In this document: positions 8,463 through 16,762 of the stretch, piece by piece | Position numbering within the stretch: the first letter of the stretch is position 1 | How the letters are laid out: each line of letters begins with the position of its first letter | Assembly: GCF_007018905.1 (NCBI RefSeq) | Contig: NZ_CP041402.1 | Location: forward strand, 5,134,001 to 5,198,000 | Direction: 5' to 3' | DNA: 64,000 nt | Source of the DNA: Tardiphaga sp. vice304 | GTDB lineage: Bacteria; Pseudomonadota; Alphaproteobacteria; Rhizobiales; Xanthobacteraceae | Program-made: the position numbers and the translations under genes | Notes under the pieces: generated by a model | What the model was told of the DNA's origin: nothing | The model's input: the letters and a program-made list of their open reading frames with translations, nothing else | Database searches by the model: none

Positions 8463-9443
8463 GTGAACATTCCCCAAGCTCTCATCTCGGTATATGCTGA
8501 GCTAACCCCCATACTGAAAAATGTAGAAGGGCGCGTCAATCAAGCATTGCGGGCATATGCTGACAGCAGACTTCTACCTTTCATATCCAGAATCAAAACC
8601 ATTGAATCCGCCGCAGAGAAAATTGAGACAGGACGCTACCGATCGTTCGAGGAAATTGACGATCTAGTAGCTTTCACCGTTGTCGTCCCAACACTAAAAC
8701 ATGAGGAAGAGGCGGTGGCGCATTGCGCTAACTCCTTTGTGATCTCCTCTATTAGAAATCGCACTTCAGCCAAGAAAGCGCCGGACGTCTTTCGATTTGA
8801 TAGTACTAGACTATATGGGCGCCTGCAGAAACCAGATGGCGTCGATATAAGGGGAATATCGATTTACGATATTGTTTTTGAAATTCAGATTCGTACTGCG
8901 TTTGAGCACGCTTGGATCGTAGCGACCCATCCCTTAACTTATAAGTCTGAAACGGTCGACTGGAAGCGATTTCGTCTTGCTGCACAGCTAAAAGCATCTG
9001 CTGAACAGCTTGACCTCGCAATTAATTCTTTTGACGTTCTCGCAGAATCCGTAGCAGAAGCTCCATGGCCTGAGATCCAGCAAAAAGCACTCATAATCGA
9101 AATGATCCATAGGCTCGTCGATGACGAAATCATTCCGGCGGAAGCGGCGCCTAAAGATCTTTCTCGATTTTCAGAGAACCTAGTTTCCCTTATTCAATCT
9201 TCAAAAAGAAAACCAAAAATGGGAGATGCGCTGAGTGAATTGGAGCGAGAACTGCGAACGTTAACGATCGACACGTTCCCTAGAAGCGCTTCGATATTGC
9301 AGGTTTGCATGGGCCTCTTATGTCAAAAAGGCATTCTGACCGGCCCACTTCAAAAATACACTTGCCATATAACGGACCCTCTCACGCAACTGTACCCAGA
9401 ATTGCGGACACTTTCGCCCGTCTTTGACTACGGCGCGGTGTAG
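8463..9443 (+). CDS. RelA/SpoT-fold nucleotidyltransferase domain protein
   Basis: A 326-residue protein with the RelA/SpoT synthetase fold: SRIKTIESAAEKI (R43, K45), IDDLVAF (D66-D67), FRFDSTRLYGRL (110-121) and EIQIRTAFEHAW (from E140) with a later HPLTYK. The HD hydrolase, TGS and ACT domains of housekeeping Rel are missing. The GY-x3-H motif of classical ppGpp synthetases is not recognisable; FDSTR stands in its place, so chemistry may differ (known relatives make pppApp or pyrophosphorylate tRNA). The C-terminal half is helical and unassigned. The GTG at 8463 was chosen because similarity begins there; the frame is open to a GTG at 8433 that would overlap the DUF262 gene by 29 bases. AT-rich like its partner. 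Confidence 0.85.
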   Translation: MNIPQALISVYAELTPILKNVEGRVNQALRAYADSRLLPFISRIKTIESAAEKIETGRYRSFEEIDDLVAFTVVVPTLKHEEEAVAHCANSFVISSIRNRTSAKKAPDVFRFDSTRLYGRLQKPDGVDIRGISIYDIVFEIQIRTAFEHAWIVATHPLTYKSETVDWKRFRLAAQLKASAEQLDLAINSFDVLAESVAEAPWPEIQQKALIIEMIHRLVDDEIIPAEAAPKDLSRFSENLVSLIQSSKRKPKMGDALSELERELRTLTIDTFPRSASILQVCMGLLCQKGILTGPLQKYTCHITDPLTQLYPELRTLSPVFDYGAV

Positions 9444-9645
9444 CCCCCCCTCCCAAACCTCTGGAAAACCCCCCGCCGCGCGTTGCGCCCCCGTCCCCTG
9501 GCCGCCATTGTCCGGCGCTTGAGAGAAGCGGGGCGGCGAGTCCCGGCGGGCGTGGGCGATCCCTCTATGGTATTGTTCGTGCTGCACGATTCGCGTTTCG
9601 CCCAGATTCCACCGGCTTTCCGGCCGGCGGCGACCATAGAGTAAC

Positions 9646-12600
9646 GTGTCCATGAAACTCACGCGCCTGCGCCTGCACGGGTTCAAATCCTTCGTCGAAC
9701 CCACCGATCTCATGATCGAACCCGGCCTCACCGGCGTGGTCGGGCCGAACGGCTGCGGCAAGTCGAATCTCGTCGAGGCTTTGCGCTGGGCGATGGGCGA
9801 GACCTCGCACAAGTCGCTGCGCGCCGCCGACATGGACGCCGTGATCTTTGCAGGCAGTGGCAACCGCGCCTCGCGCAACCACGCCGAAGTGGTGATGACC
9901 ATCGACAATACCGACCGCACCGCGCCCGCGGCGGTCAATGACGCCGAAATCCTCGAAATCTCCCGCCGTATCGAGCGCGACGCCGGATCCAGCTACCGCA
10001 TCAACGGCCGCGACGTCCGCGCCCGCGATGTGCAGATTCTGTTTGCCGACGCCGCCACCGGCGCGCGTTCGCCCGCCCTCGTCCACCAGGGCAAGATCGG
10101 CGAAATCATCCAGGCGAAGCCCGAAGCGCGCCGCCGCGTGCTGGAAGACGCCGCCGGCGTCGCCGGCCTGCACGCCCGCCGCCACGAGGCCGAGCTGCGC
10201 CTCAAGGCCGCCGAAACCAACCTCACCCGCGTCGAGGACGTGATCGGCCAGCTCTCCGGCCAGATGGAGGGCCTGAAGAAGCAAGCCCGCCAGGCGATCC
10301 GTTACCGCGAAGTGGCGCAGAAGGTCCGCAAGGCCGAGGCCATGCTGTTCCACATGCGCTGGATCCAGGCCCATGCCGACGTCGCCGAGGCCCAGCAGAC
10401 CCACGACCTCAACGTCCGCGAGCTCGCCGAGCGCACCCGCGAACAGGGCGAGGCCGCGCGCATCCAGGCGATCCGTGCCAACGACCTGCCCGGCCTGCGC
10501 GAGGCCGAGGCCCGCGCCGCCGCGTCTCTGCAGCGCCTGACCAATGCCCGCGAGCTGCTCGACCGCGAGGAAATCCGCGCCAAGGAGCGCGTCGGCGAAC
10601 TCGACCGCCGCCTCGCGCAGTTCGAAAGCGACACCGCGCGCGAGATGCAGCAGGCGGAAGACGCCGAAATCGCGCTGATGAAGCTCGACGAAGAAGACGT
10701 CATGCTGAAGGAAGAGATCGCAGGACGACTCGACCAGCGCGGCGGCGTCGACGATCGCGTCTCCGAGGCCGAAGCCGTGCTCGCCGCGGCCGAGCGCACC
10801 TTCTCCGAACTCACCACCGCGCATGCGTCGATGACCGCGCAGCGCAACCAGCTGCAGTCCAACGTGCGGACCCACGCCGACCGGCTGACGCGCCTGGGTC
10901 AGGAAATCGCCAATGTCGAGGCCGAGATCGAGCGGCTGACGCAGACCACCTCCGGCTTCGGCGACATCGACGAACTCGCCGCCTTGATGGAGACCGCGCA
11001 GGAAATCCTGCTGATGGCGGAAGCCACGGTTTCGGACGCCGAGCAGGCCCATGTTGCGGCCAGGCAAACGCTTGAAGCGTCGCGTGCGCCGCTCAACGAG
11101 GCCGACAAAAAGGTGCAGCGGCTCGAGACCGAAGCCCGCACTATCTCGAAGATTCTCAACGGCGAGACCAAGAATTTGTGGCCGCCGATCATCGACGGCG
11201 TCAGCGTCACCAAGGGTTTTGAAAAGGCGCTCGGCGCCGTGCTCGGTGACGATCTCGACGCCCCCGTCGATCCCTCGGCGCCGATGCGCTGGACCGATGC
11301 CGGCGTGCATGCCGAAGATCCGACCCTGCCGGACGGCGTCGAATCGCTGGCCGACCACGTCAATGCGCCGCCCGAGCTGGCGCGCCGCCTGAAGCAGATC
11401 GGCATCGTCTCAAAGGAACAGGGCGCAGCGCTCGTCGCGCACCTCAAGACCGGGCAGCGCCTGGTGTCGCGCGAAGGCGACGTATGGCGCTGGGACGGCT
11501 TCGTCGCCGGCGCGCATGCGCCGACCGGCGCCGCCCGCCGCCTCGCCGAACGCGCCCGCCTCACCGACATCGAGGCCGATCTGGAAGCCTCGCGCGTCGA
11601 TGCGCAGATCAAGCGCGAAATGCTGGAGCAGGCCGAGGCCGCGCTGAAGACGGCGTCTTCCGCCGAAGCAGCCGCCCGCGACGCGCTGCGCAATGCCCGC
11701 CGCGACATCGACCAGTCGCGCGAGCGCCACGCCAATGCCGAGCGCGAGATCAATCGCCACGCCGCCCGCCGCTCGGCGCTGACCGAGGCGCAGTCGCGCC
11801 TCGACAACGACCGGCTGGAAGCCGAGGCGTCGCTGGAAAGCGCGCATGCCGCGCTGGAATATTTGCCGGATTCGTCTGATGCCGAAGCGCAGCTTGCCGC
11901 CTTGCGCAGCGAGATCGAGGGCCATCGCCGGCTCGCCGCGCAAGTGCGCGCCGAAGCTCAGGCGCTGGCGCGCGATGCCGAACTGGCCGACCGGCGCTTG
12001 CAGGCGATCATCAGTGAGCGCGCGCAGTGGGAGAGCCGGAAGTCGGGCGCGGCGTCGCAGATCCAGACCGTGACCTCGCGGATGGCCGAAGTCACCGCCG
12101 AGCGCGCCGAGCTGGAAGACGCGCCGGCCTTGTTCCTGCAGAAGCGCCGCGCGCTGATCTCGGAAGTCGAGAGCGCCGAGCAAGCCCGCCAGCTCGCCGC
12201 CGACGCGCTGCAGGTCGCCGAGAACGCGATGAAGGAAACCGACCGCGAGGCGAAAGCCTCGCTGGAAGCCTTGTCGGCCGCGCGCGAAGCCTGCGCCCGC
12301 GTCGAGGAGCGCATGGAAGGCGGCAAGCGCCGGCTCGAAGACATCGAGCGCGAAATCCGCGACATGCTGGAAGTCGAGCCGGAAGGCGTCGCCGCCATGG
12401 CCGAGATCAAGGAAGGCGCCGCCCTGCCGCCCTTGCACGAAGTCGAATCCGACCTGGAGAAGATGCGCCGCGACCGCGAGCGCCTCGGCGCCGTCAACCT
12501 TCGCGCCGAGGAAGAGCTGGGCGAAGTCGAGGACGCGCATAACGGGCTTGCCGGCGAGCGCGACGATCTGGTGGAAGCCATCAAGCGGCTGCGCCAGGGC

Positions 12601-13116
12601 ATCCAGAGCCTCAACAAGGAAGCCCGCGAGCGTTTGTTGACCTCGTTCGAGGTGGTCAACGGCCACTTCAAGCGGATGTTCGTCGAATTGTTCGGCGGCG
12701 GCGAAGCCGAGTTGAAGCTGATCGAGAGCGACGATCCGCTCGAGGCCGGCCTCGAGATCGTCGCCAAGCCACCCGGCAAGAAGCCGCAGACGCTGTCGCT
12801 GTTGTCCGGCGGCGAGCAGGCGCTGACCGCGCTGGCGCTGATTTTTGCGGTGTTCCTGACCAACCCTTCGCCGATCTGCGTGCTCGACGAAGTCGACGCG
12901 CCGCTCGACGACCACAATGTGGAGCGGTTCTGCAACCTGCTGCACGAAATGTGCGCCACCACCGAAACCCGCTTCATCACCATCACCCACAACCCGATCA
13001 CCATGGCGCGCATGCACCGGCTGTTCGGCGTGACGATGGCGGAGCGCGGCGTCTCGCAGCTGGTCTCGGTCGATCTCGAGAACGCCGTGAAGATTTTGGA
13101 CATGGAAGTCGCGTAA
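9646..13116 (+). CDS. smc: Chromosome partition ATPase SMC
   Basis: Condensin-like ATPase, 1156 residues from GTG 9646 (an ATG two codons later at 9652 is equally good). The N-terminal ABC half has Walker A GPNGCGKSN at residues 33-41. About 900 residues of coiled coil follow, interrupted near 510-625 by the hinge region, and the C-terminal half has signature LSGGEQ at 1053-1058 and Walker B ICVLDEVDAPLDD from 1077. Length and order are normal. It organises and segregates chromosomes, usually with ScpA/ScpB, which are not in this window. Upstream are 200 bases with no gene and then the AT-rich island, so the ancestral link to dsbA has been broken. Confidence 0.97.
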   Translation: MSMKLTRLRLHGFKSFVEPTDLMIEPGLTGVVGPNGCGKSNLVEALRWAMGETSHKSLRAADMDAVIFAGSGNRASRNHAEVVMTIDNTDRTAPAAVNDAEILEISRRIERDAGSSYRINGRDVRARDVQILFADAATGARSPALVHQGKIGEIIQAKPEARRRVLEDAAGVAGLHARRHEAELRLKAAETNLTRVEDVIGQLSGQMEGLKKQARQAIRYREVAQKVRKAEAMLFHMRWIQAHADVAEAQQTHDLNVRELAERTREQGEAARIQAIRANDLPGLREAEARAAASLQRLTNARELLDREEIRAKERVGELDRRLAQFESDTAREMQQAEDAEIALMKLDEEDVMLKEEIAGRLDQRGGVDDRVSEAEAVLAAAERTFSELTTAHASMTAQRNQLQSNVRTHADRLTRLGQEIANVEAEIERLTQTTSGFGDIDELAALMETAQEILLMAEATVSDAEQAHVAARQTLEASRAPLNEADKKVQRLETEARTISKILNGETKNLWPPIIDGVSVTKGFEKALGAVLGDDLDAPVDPSAPMRWTDAGVHAEDPTLPDGVESLADHVNAPPELARRLKQIGIVSKEQGAALVAHLKTGQRLVSREGDVWRWDGFVAGAHAPTGAARRLAERARLTDIEADLEASRVDAQIKREMLEQAEAALKTASSAEAAARDALRNARRDIDQSRERHANAEREINRHAARRSALTEAQSRLDNDRLEAEASLESAHAALEYLPDSSDAEAQLAALRSEIEGHRRLAAQVRAEAQALARDAELADRRLQAIISERAQWESRKSGAASQIQTVTSRMAEVTAERAELEDAPALFLQKRRALISEVESAEQARQLAADALQVAENAMKETDREAKASLEALSAAREACARVEERMEGGKRRLEDIEREIRDMLEVEPEGVAAMAEIKEGAALPPLHEVESDLEKMRRDRERLGAVNLRAEEELGEVEDAHNGLAGERDDLVEAIKRLRQGIQSLNKEARERLLTSFEVVNGHFKRMFVELFGGGEAELKLIESDDPLEAGLEIVAKPPGKKPQTLSLLSGGEQALTALALIFAVFLTNPSPICVLDEVDAPLDDHNVERFCNLLHEMCATTETRFITITHNPITMARMHRLFGVTMAERGVSQLVSVDLENAVKILDMEVA

Positions 13117-13144
13117 CTAATCGGAACGACGGCGGCAGTGGCCT

Positions 13145-13308
13145 CCCTCCCCCTTGCGGGGAGGGTCGGCCGAACGAGCGATGATGCGATAGCATCATTG
13201 AGAGTGGAGGCCGGGGTGGGGGTGCCACGGGCTCGGAGTTTGTGGCTACCCCCACCCGACCCGGCTTCGCTACGCTTCGCCGGGCCACCCTCCCCGCAAG
13301 GGGGAGGG
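13145..13308. repeat. Palindromic repeat with 22-bp perfect inverted ends (family B)
   Basis: Positions 13145-13166 and 13287-13308 are perfect reverse complements (CCCTCCCCCTTGCGGGGAGG core), separated by 120 bases that include GATGATGCGATAGCATCATT and CGGGGTGGGGGTGCCACGGG. It lies between the smc stop and the Rsm22-like start, and makes the downstream frame appear open too far upstream. Related elements are at 15196, 49281 and 52323. Confidence 0.75.
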
Positions 13309-13325
13309 GAAAGAACCGCGCTCCG

Positions 13326-14294
13326 ATGACCGCCCCCGAGCTGCCCGCCGAACTCACCGCCGCGCTGAATGCCCGCCTGCACGGGCTGTCGCGCAACGAT
13401 GCCGCCTTGCGCTCCGATACGATCTCGCAAACCTACCGATCCGGCGGTGGCTCCATCGCGATCCGTAGTGAAGCGGATGCGCTGGCCTATGCGCTGGCGC
13501 GGATGCCGGCGACCTATGCGGCGGTGACCGCCAGCCTCAACGCGTTGCAGGAGGTGCGGCCGGATTTCCCCCCGCGCTCTTTGCTCGATTGCGGCGCTGG
13601 GCCGGGCACCGCAAGCTGGGCCTGCGCCGAGGCCTTCGCCTCCCTAAACGAATTCACGCTGCTCGATGCCAATCCTGCGCTGCGCAGCCTCGCGCTCGAC
13701 CTTACCCGCGACAGCATGCGTCTGCCCGCGCTGCGCTACGAGCTCGGCGATGCCACGGCAACGATCGCGAAAGCCCCCGCGGCCGATCTGGTGATCGCCA
13801 GCTACGTCATCAATGAACTCCCTGACGCCGCCCGGCAGAAACTGGTCGCGGCGATGTGGGCCAAGACGCTCGACACGCTGCTGATCGTCGAGCCCGGCAC
13901 GCCCGCCGGCTACCAACGCATCCTCGACGCCCGCGCGATGTTGATCGCCGACGGTGGCCACGTCCTCGCCCCCTGCCCGCATGACGACGCCTGCCCGCTG
14001 ACAGCACCCGACTGGTGCCACTTCTCGCAGCGGCTGCAGCGCTCCCGTGTGCACAAGCAGCTGAAATCCGCCGAGCTGCCCTACGAGGACGAACGCTTCA
14101 TCTACCTCGCGCTGTCGCGCTCGCCAGCGACCCGGCGGCCGTCGCGGGTGCTGGCGCAGCCGGTGGTCAGCAAGGTCGCGGTGACGGCGAAATTGTGTAC
14201 GCCGGACGGCGTGGTCGCCGCCGTCGCCCCGCGCCGCGACAAGGCGGCCTATGCCCGCGCCCGCAAATGGGGCTGGGGCGACGCGGTGGATTAA
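13326..14294 (+). CDS. Rsm22/METTL17-family small-subunit rRNA methyltransferase-like protein
   Basis: 322 residues. A SAM-dependent methyltransferase fold starts near residue 80 (SLLDCGAGPGTASWA is motif I; VIASYVINELPD is the motif IV region). A cysteine set typical of Rsm22/METTL17 follows: CPHDDACPL and WCHFSQR near residues 220-240, which binds an iron-sulfur cluster in mitochondrial homologues. The family is tied to small ribosomal subunit maturation. The open frame extends to 13242, but that part is the palindromic repeat, so the ATG at 13326 is the start. Downstream of smc in the same direction. Confidence 0.87.
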   Translation: MTAPELPAELTAALNARLHGLSRNDAALRSDTISQTYRSGGGSIAIRSEADALAYALARMPATYAAVTASLNALQEVRPDFPPRSLLDCGAGPGTASWACAEAFASLNEFTLLDANPALRSLALDLTRDSMRLPALRYELGDATATIAKAPAADLVIASYVINELPDAARQKLVAAMWAKTLDTLLIVEPGTPAGYQRILDARAMLIADGGHVLAPCPHDDACPLTAPDWCHFSQRLQRSRVHKQLKSAELPYEDERFIYLALSRSPATRRPSRVLAQPVVSKVAVTAKLCTPDGVVAAVAPRRDKAAYARARKWGWGDAVD

Positions 14295-14429
14295 TTCGCC
14301 CAAGCGACGCTTTCGGGTCATTGAAATCCCCCATCTTTCTGCCATGTTCGCGCCCAAACCCGGCTTGGGCTATTGTTCGCCCAAGCGATTCTCCATCGCG
14401 CGAAATTATCCGGCACGTAAAGGAATTCC

Positions 14430-15179
14430 ATGGCTAAGCCAGCAGTGATTGTGGTCGGCGCGGACAAGGGCGGCGTCGGCAAGACCACCGTGTCGCGGAC
14501 GGTTCTGGATTATTTCAGCGCCAACAACGTGCCGACCCGCGCCTTCGACACCGAGGCGCCGCGCGGTACCCTGAAGCGCTTCCATTCGGACATCACCGAG
14601 ATCGTCGACATGACGACCACGGCCGACCAGATGAAGATCTTCGATACGCTGAACTCTTCGGCGCCGTCGGTCACCGTGATCGACATCCGGGCCGGACTGA
14701 TGTCCAAGGCGCTCGCCGATCTGCGCGACATCGGCTTCCTCGACGCCGCCAAATCCGGTCAGATCACCTTCGCCGTGTTTCATATCCTCGGCCCGTCGAT
14801 CGCATCATTGGACGAGATCGCCGAGACCGCCGGCTTCATGGACGGCGCGAAATACTTCCTGGTGAAGAACTTCATCAACAACACCAGCTTCTTCGAGTGG
14901 GACCAGGCGACCTACAATTCGTATTTCCACCGCATCAAGGGCGCCACCGAGATCACCATCCCGAAGCTCAACGAGATGGCCTACGAGCAGGTCGAAGTGT
15001 CCTCGGTGCCGTTCCTGAAATTCGTCGCCAACAAGGGCGTCAACGACGAGGCCGCGAACTACTCCTTCGTGCTGCGCGGCTATGTCCGACACTGGCTGGC
15101 CAACGTCTGGAGCGAGTTCGACCGCATCAAGCTGACCGACCTCGTCAACGACAAGCCGAGCCGCCCCGGCGAGAAGTAA
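14430..15179 (+). CDS. ParA/MinD-like P-loop ATPase
   Basis: 249 residues with a deviant Walker A typical of the ParA family near the N-terminus (GADKGGVGKTTVSRT), followed by FDTEAPRGTL and the VIDIRAG switch region. No membrane helix or DNA-binding domain is seen. It may position or partition a cellular structure, but no partner (ParB, MinE, CpsD substrate) is nearby. A second, more divergent ParA-like ATPase lies about 220 bases downstream in the same direction, separated by a repeat. The start ATG at 14430 follows AAAGGAATTCC, a good ribosome site. Confidence 0.83.
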   Translation: MAKPAVIVVGADKGGVGKTTVSRTVLDYFSANNVPTRAFDTEAPRGTLKRFHSDITEIVDMTTTADQMKIFDTLNSSAPSVTVIDIRAGLMSKALADLRDIGFLDAAKSGQITFAVFHILGPSIASLDEIAETAGFMDGAKYFLVKNFINNTSFFEWDQATYNSYFHRIKGATEITIPKLNEMAYEQVEVSSVPFLKFVANKGVNDEAANYSFVLRGYVRHWLANVWSEFDRIKLTDLVNDKPSRPGEK

Positions 15180-15195
15180 GGCAGCCGCTTTCTTC

Positions 15196-15332
15196 ACCTC
15201 TCCCCTCTAGCGAAGCTTCGCTTCGCGTGGGGGGAGAGGTCGACCGGGCGAAGCCCGGTCGGGTGAGGGGCCTTCGCTTTTTTCGAGAGGCCGGTGCCCC
15301 CTCACCCCAGCCCTCTCCCCAACGGGGAGAGG
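15196..15332. repeat. Palindromic repeat (family B)
   Basis: Starts CACCTCTCCCCTCTAGCGAA and ends CTCTCCCCAACGGGGAGAGG. Inside are the hairpin GACCGGGCGAAGCCCGGTC and the inverted pair GGGTGAGGGG/CCCCTCACCC. Same design as the elements at 13145, 49281 and 52323, and like them it sits in an intergenic gap. Confidence 0.65.
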
Positions 15333-15402
15333 GGGCGCGAGGCCGGCGTCCAGCCTTCAATAAAACGCAACTACAATCCCTGCCGCCCGATATATTCGCC
15401 CC

Positions 15403-16071
15403 ATGCGCCGCACCCCGGTCTACATCATCTGCTCGACACGCCCGCAGGTCGGCAAGACGCTGATGGCGCGGCTGCTGACCGAATTTCTCGCGCTGCAGCG
15501 CGGCGGCGTGACGGCGTTCGACGTAAATCTCAAAGAACCGTCGCTGCTGGATTTCCTGCCTAAACTGACCGAGACCGCCAGCGTCGAGGATACGTTCGGC
15601 AAGATGGCGCTGATGGACCGGCTGATCGTCAATGACGACCAGGGCAAGGTGATCGACCTCGGCTACCACGCCTTCGACGAATTCTTCCGCATGACCGCCG
15701 AGATCGGCTTCGCCAAGGAAGCGGCGCGCCGCGGCGTGGCGCCGATCGTGCTGTTCATGGCGGATACCGACCGCGCTTCCTTACGCGCCTATGCGACGCT
15801 GCAGGAGCAGTTTCCGGATCGCGCGCTGTACACGATCGACAACGAGCACGTGCTGCGCGGCGAGATGCCGCCGCCGCTCGGCCGCGGCCATGTGATTCCC
15901 ATCGCGGCGCTGCCGGTGTTCCTGAAGACCTATATCGACCGGCTGAATTTCTCGTTCACGAACTACCTGCGCAGCGAGAAGGATTCATCGACCGAGCTGC
16001 ACCAGTGGATCCGGAAGAACTACTTCAGCTTCCGCGAGATCGAGCTGCAGCTGTTGTTGCAGAGGTCGTAG
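15403..16071 (+). CDS. Divergent ParA/MobD-like P-loop ATPase
   Basis: 222 residues with an N-terminal P-loop in unusual form (STRPQVGKTLMARLL), lacking the usual KGGVGKT lysine, followed by TAFDVNLKEPSLLDFLP. The middle contains VIDLGYHAFDEFF and IVLFMADTD, which resemble the switch II and nucleotide-specificity segments of SIMIBI ATPases. No transmembrane segment. The function is unknown. It stands in tandem with another ParA-like ATPase, so the pair may act together. Identification rests on the P-loop and fold pattern only. The ATG at 15403 is the only sensible start. Confidence 0.75.
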   Translation: MRRTPVYIICSTRPQVGKTLMARLLTEFLALQRGGVTAFDVNLKEPSLLDFLPKLTETASVEDTFGKMALMDRLIVNDDQGKVIDLGYHAFDEFFRMTAEIGFAKEAARRGVAPIVLFMADTDRASLRAYATLQEQFPDRALYTIDNEHVLRGEMPPPLGRGHVIPIAALPVFLKTYIDRLNFSFTNYLRSEKDSSTELHQWIRKNYFSFREIELQLLLQRS

Positions 16072-16079
16072 CAAAATCG

Positions 16080-16200
16080 TGTCGTTCCGGGGCGCGAGAG
16101 CGTAGCTCGAGCGAGCCCGGAATCCCGACATGTTCAGCGCTGAACAGTCCGAGGTTCCGGGTTCACGCGCGGCGGGTGCCGCGCATGCCCCGGAACGACA
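16080..16200. repeat. Imperfect palindromic element (family A), copy 1
   Basis: 121 bases starting TGTCGTTCCGGGGCGCGAG and ending GCCCCGGAACGACA, so the ends are inverted copies. Internal landmarks are CCCGGAATCCCGACATGTT and CGAGGTTCCGGGTTC. Copies 2 and 3 at 51498-51646 and 60494-60612 share ends and landmarks in the same order. It fills the gap between two convergent genes. Confidence 0.8.
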
Positions 16201-16207
16201 GTTTTCC

Positions 16208-16753
16208 TTAATGCCCGTCGAAGCTCATCAGCGTGCGCACCGGCACGCCCATCGCGCGCAGTTTCGCCGCGCCGCCGATGTCCGGCAGGTCGATGATGAA
16301 GCAGGCCGCGATCACTTCGGCGCCGATCTGGCGGATCAGCTTGACCGCGCCCTCGGCGGTGCCGCCGGTGGCGATCAGGTCGTCGACCAGGATGACGCGC
16401 TCGCCCGGCTTGATGGCGTCGACATGGATTTCCATTTCGTCGAGGCCGTATTCCAGCGAATAGGCGATCCGCGCCGTGGTATGCGGCAGCTTGCCCTTCT
16501 TGCGGATCGGCACGAAGCCGGCCGACAGCTGATGCGCGATCGCCCCGCCGATGATGAAGCCGCGCGCCTCGATGCCGGCGACCTTGTCGATCTTCAGCCC
16601 GGCCCAGGGCTGCACCAGCTCGTCGATCGCGCGGCGAAACGAGCGCGCGTCGCCGAGCAGCGTGGTGATGTCGCGAAACAGGATGCCGGGCTTCGGGTAA
16701 TCCGCGATGGTGCGGACGGAGGCTTTGAGGTCGTGTTCAAGTTCGGGGGTCAT
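16208..16753 (-). CDS. apt: Adenine phosphoribosyltransferase
   Basis: Purine salvage enzyme making AMP from adenine and PRPP. The 181 residues show the usual opening ([15 protein letters not shown]), an ARGFI segment near residue 64 and the PRPP-binding loop [17 protein letters not shown] near 120-136. Length is normal for the family. The ATG is at 16753. It starts only nine bases after the trpE(G) stop in the same direction, so it is probably co-transcribed with trpE and under the same attenuator, unless it has its own promoter inside trpE. Followed by a family A repeat. Confidence 0.96.
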   Translation of the reverse strand: MTPELEHDLKASVRTIADYPKPGILFRDITTLLGDARSFRRAIDELVQPWAGLKIDKVAGIEARGFIIGGAIAHQLSAGFVPIRKKGKLPHTTARIAYSLEYGLDEMEIHVDAIKPGERVILVDDLIATGGTAEGAVKLIRQIGAEVIAACFIIDLPDIGGAAKLRAMGVPVRTLMSFDGH

Positions 16754-16762
16754 CGACGTCTT

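Noticed and set aside
8463..9443. Housekeeping (p)ppGpp synthetase/hydrolase
   Set aside because: The HD, TGS and ACT domains are absent, and gene composition differs from the chromosome.
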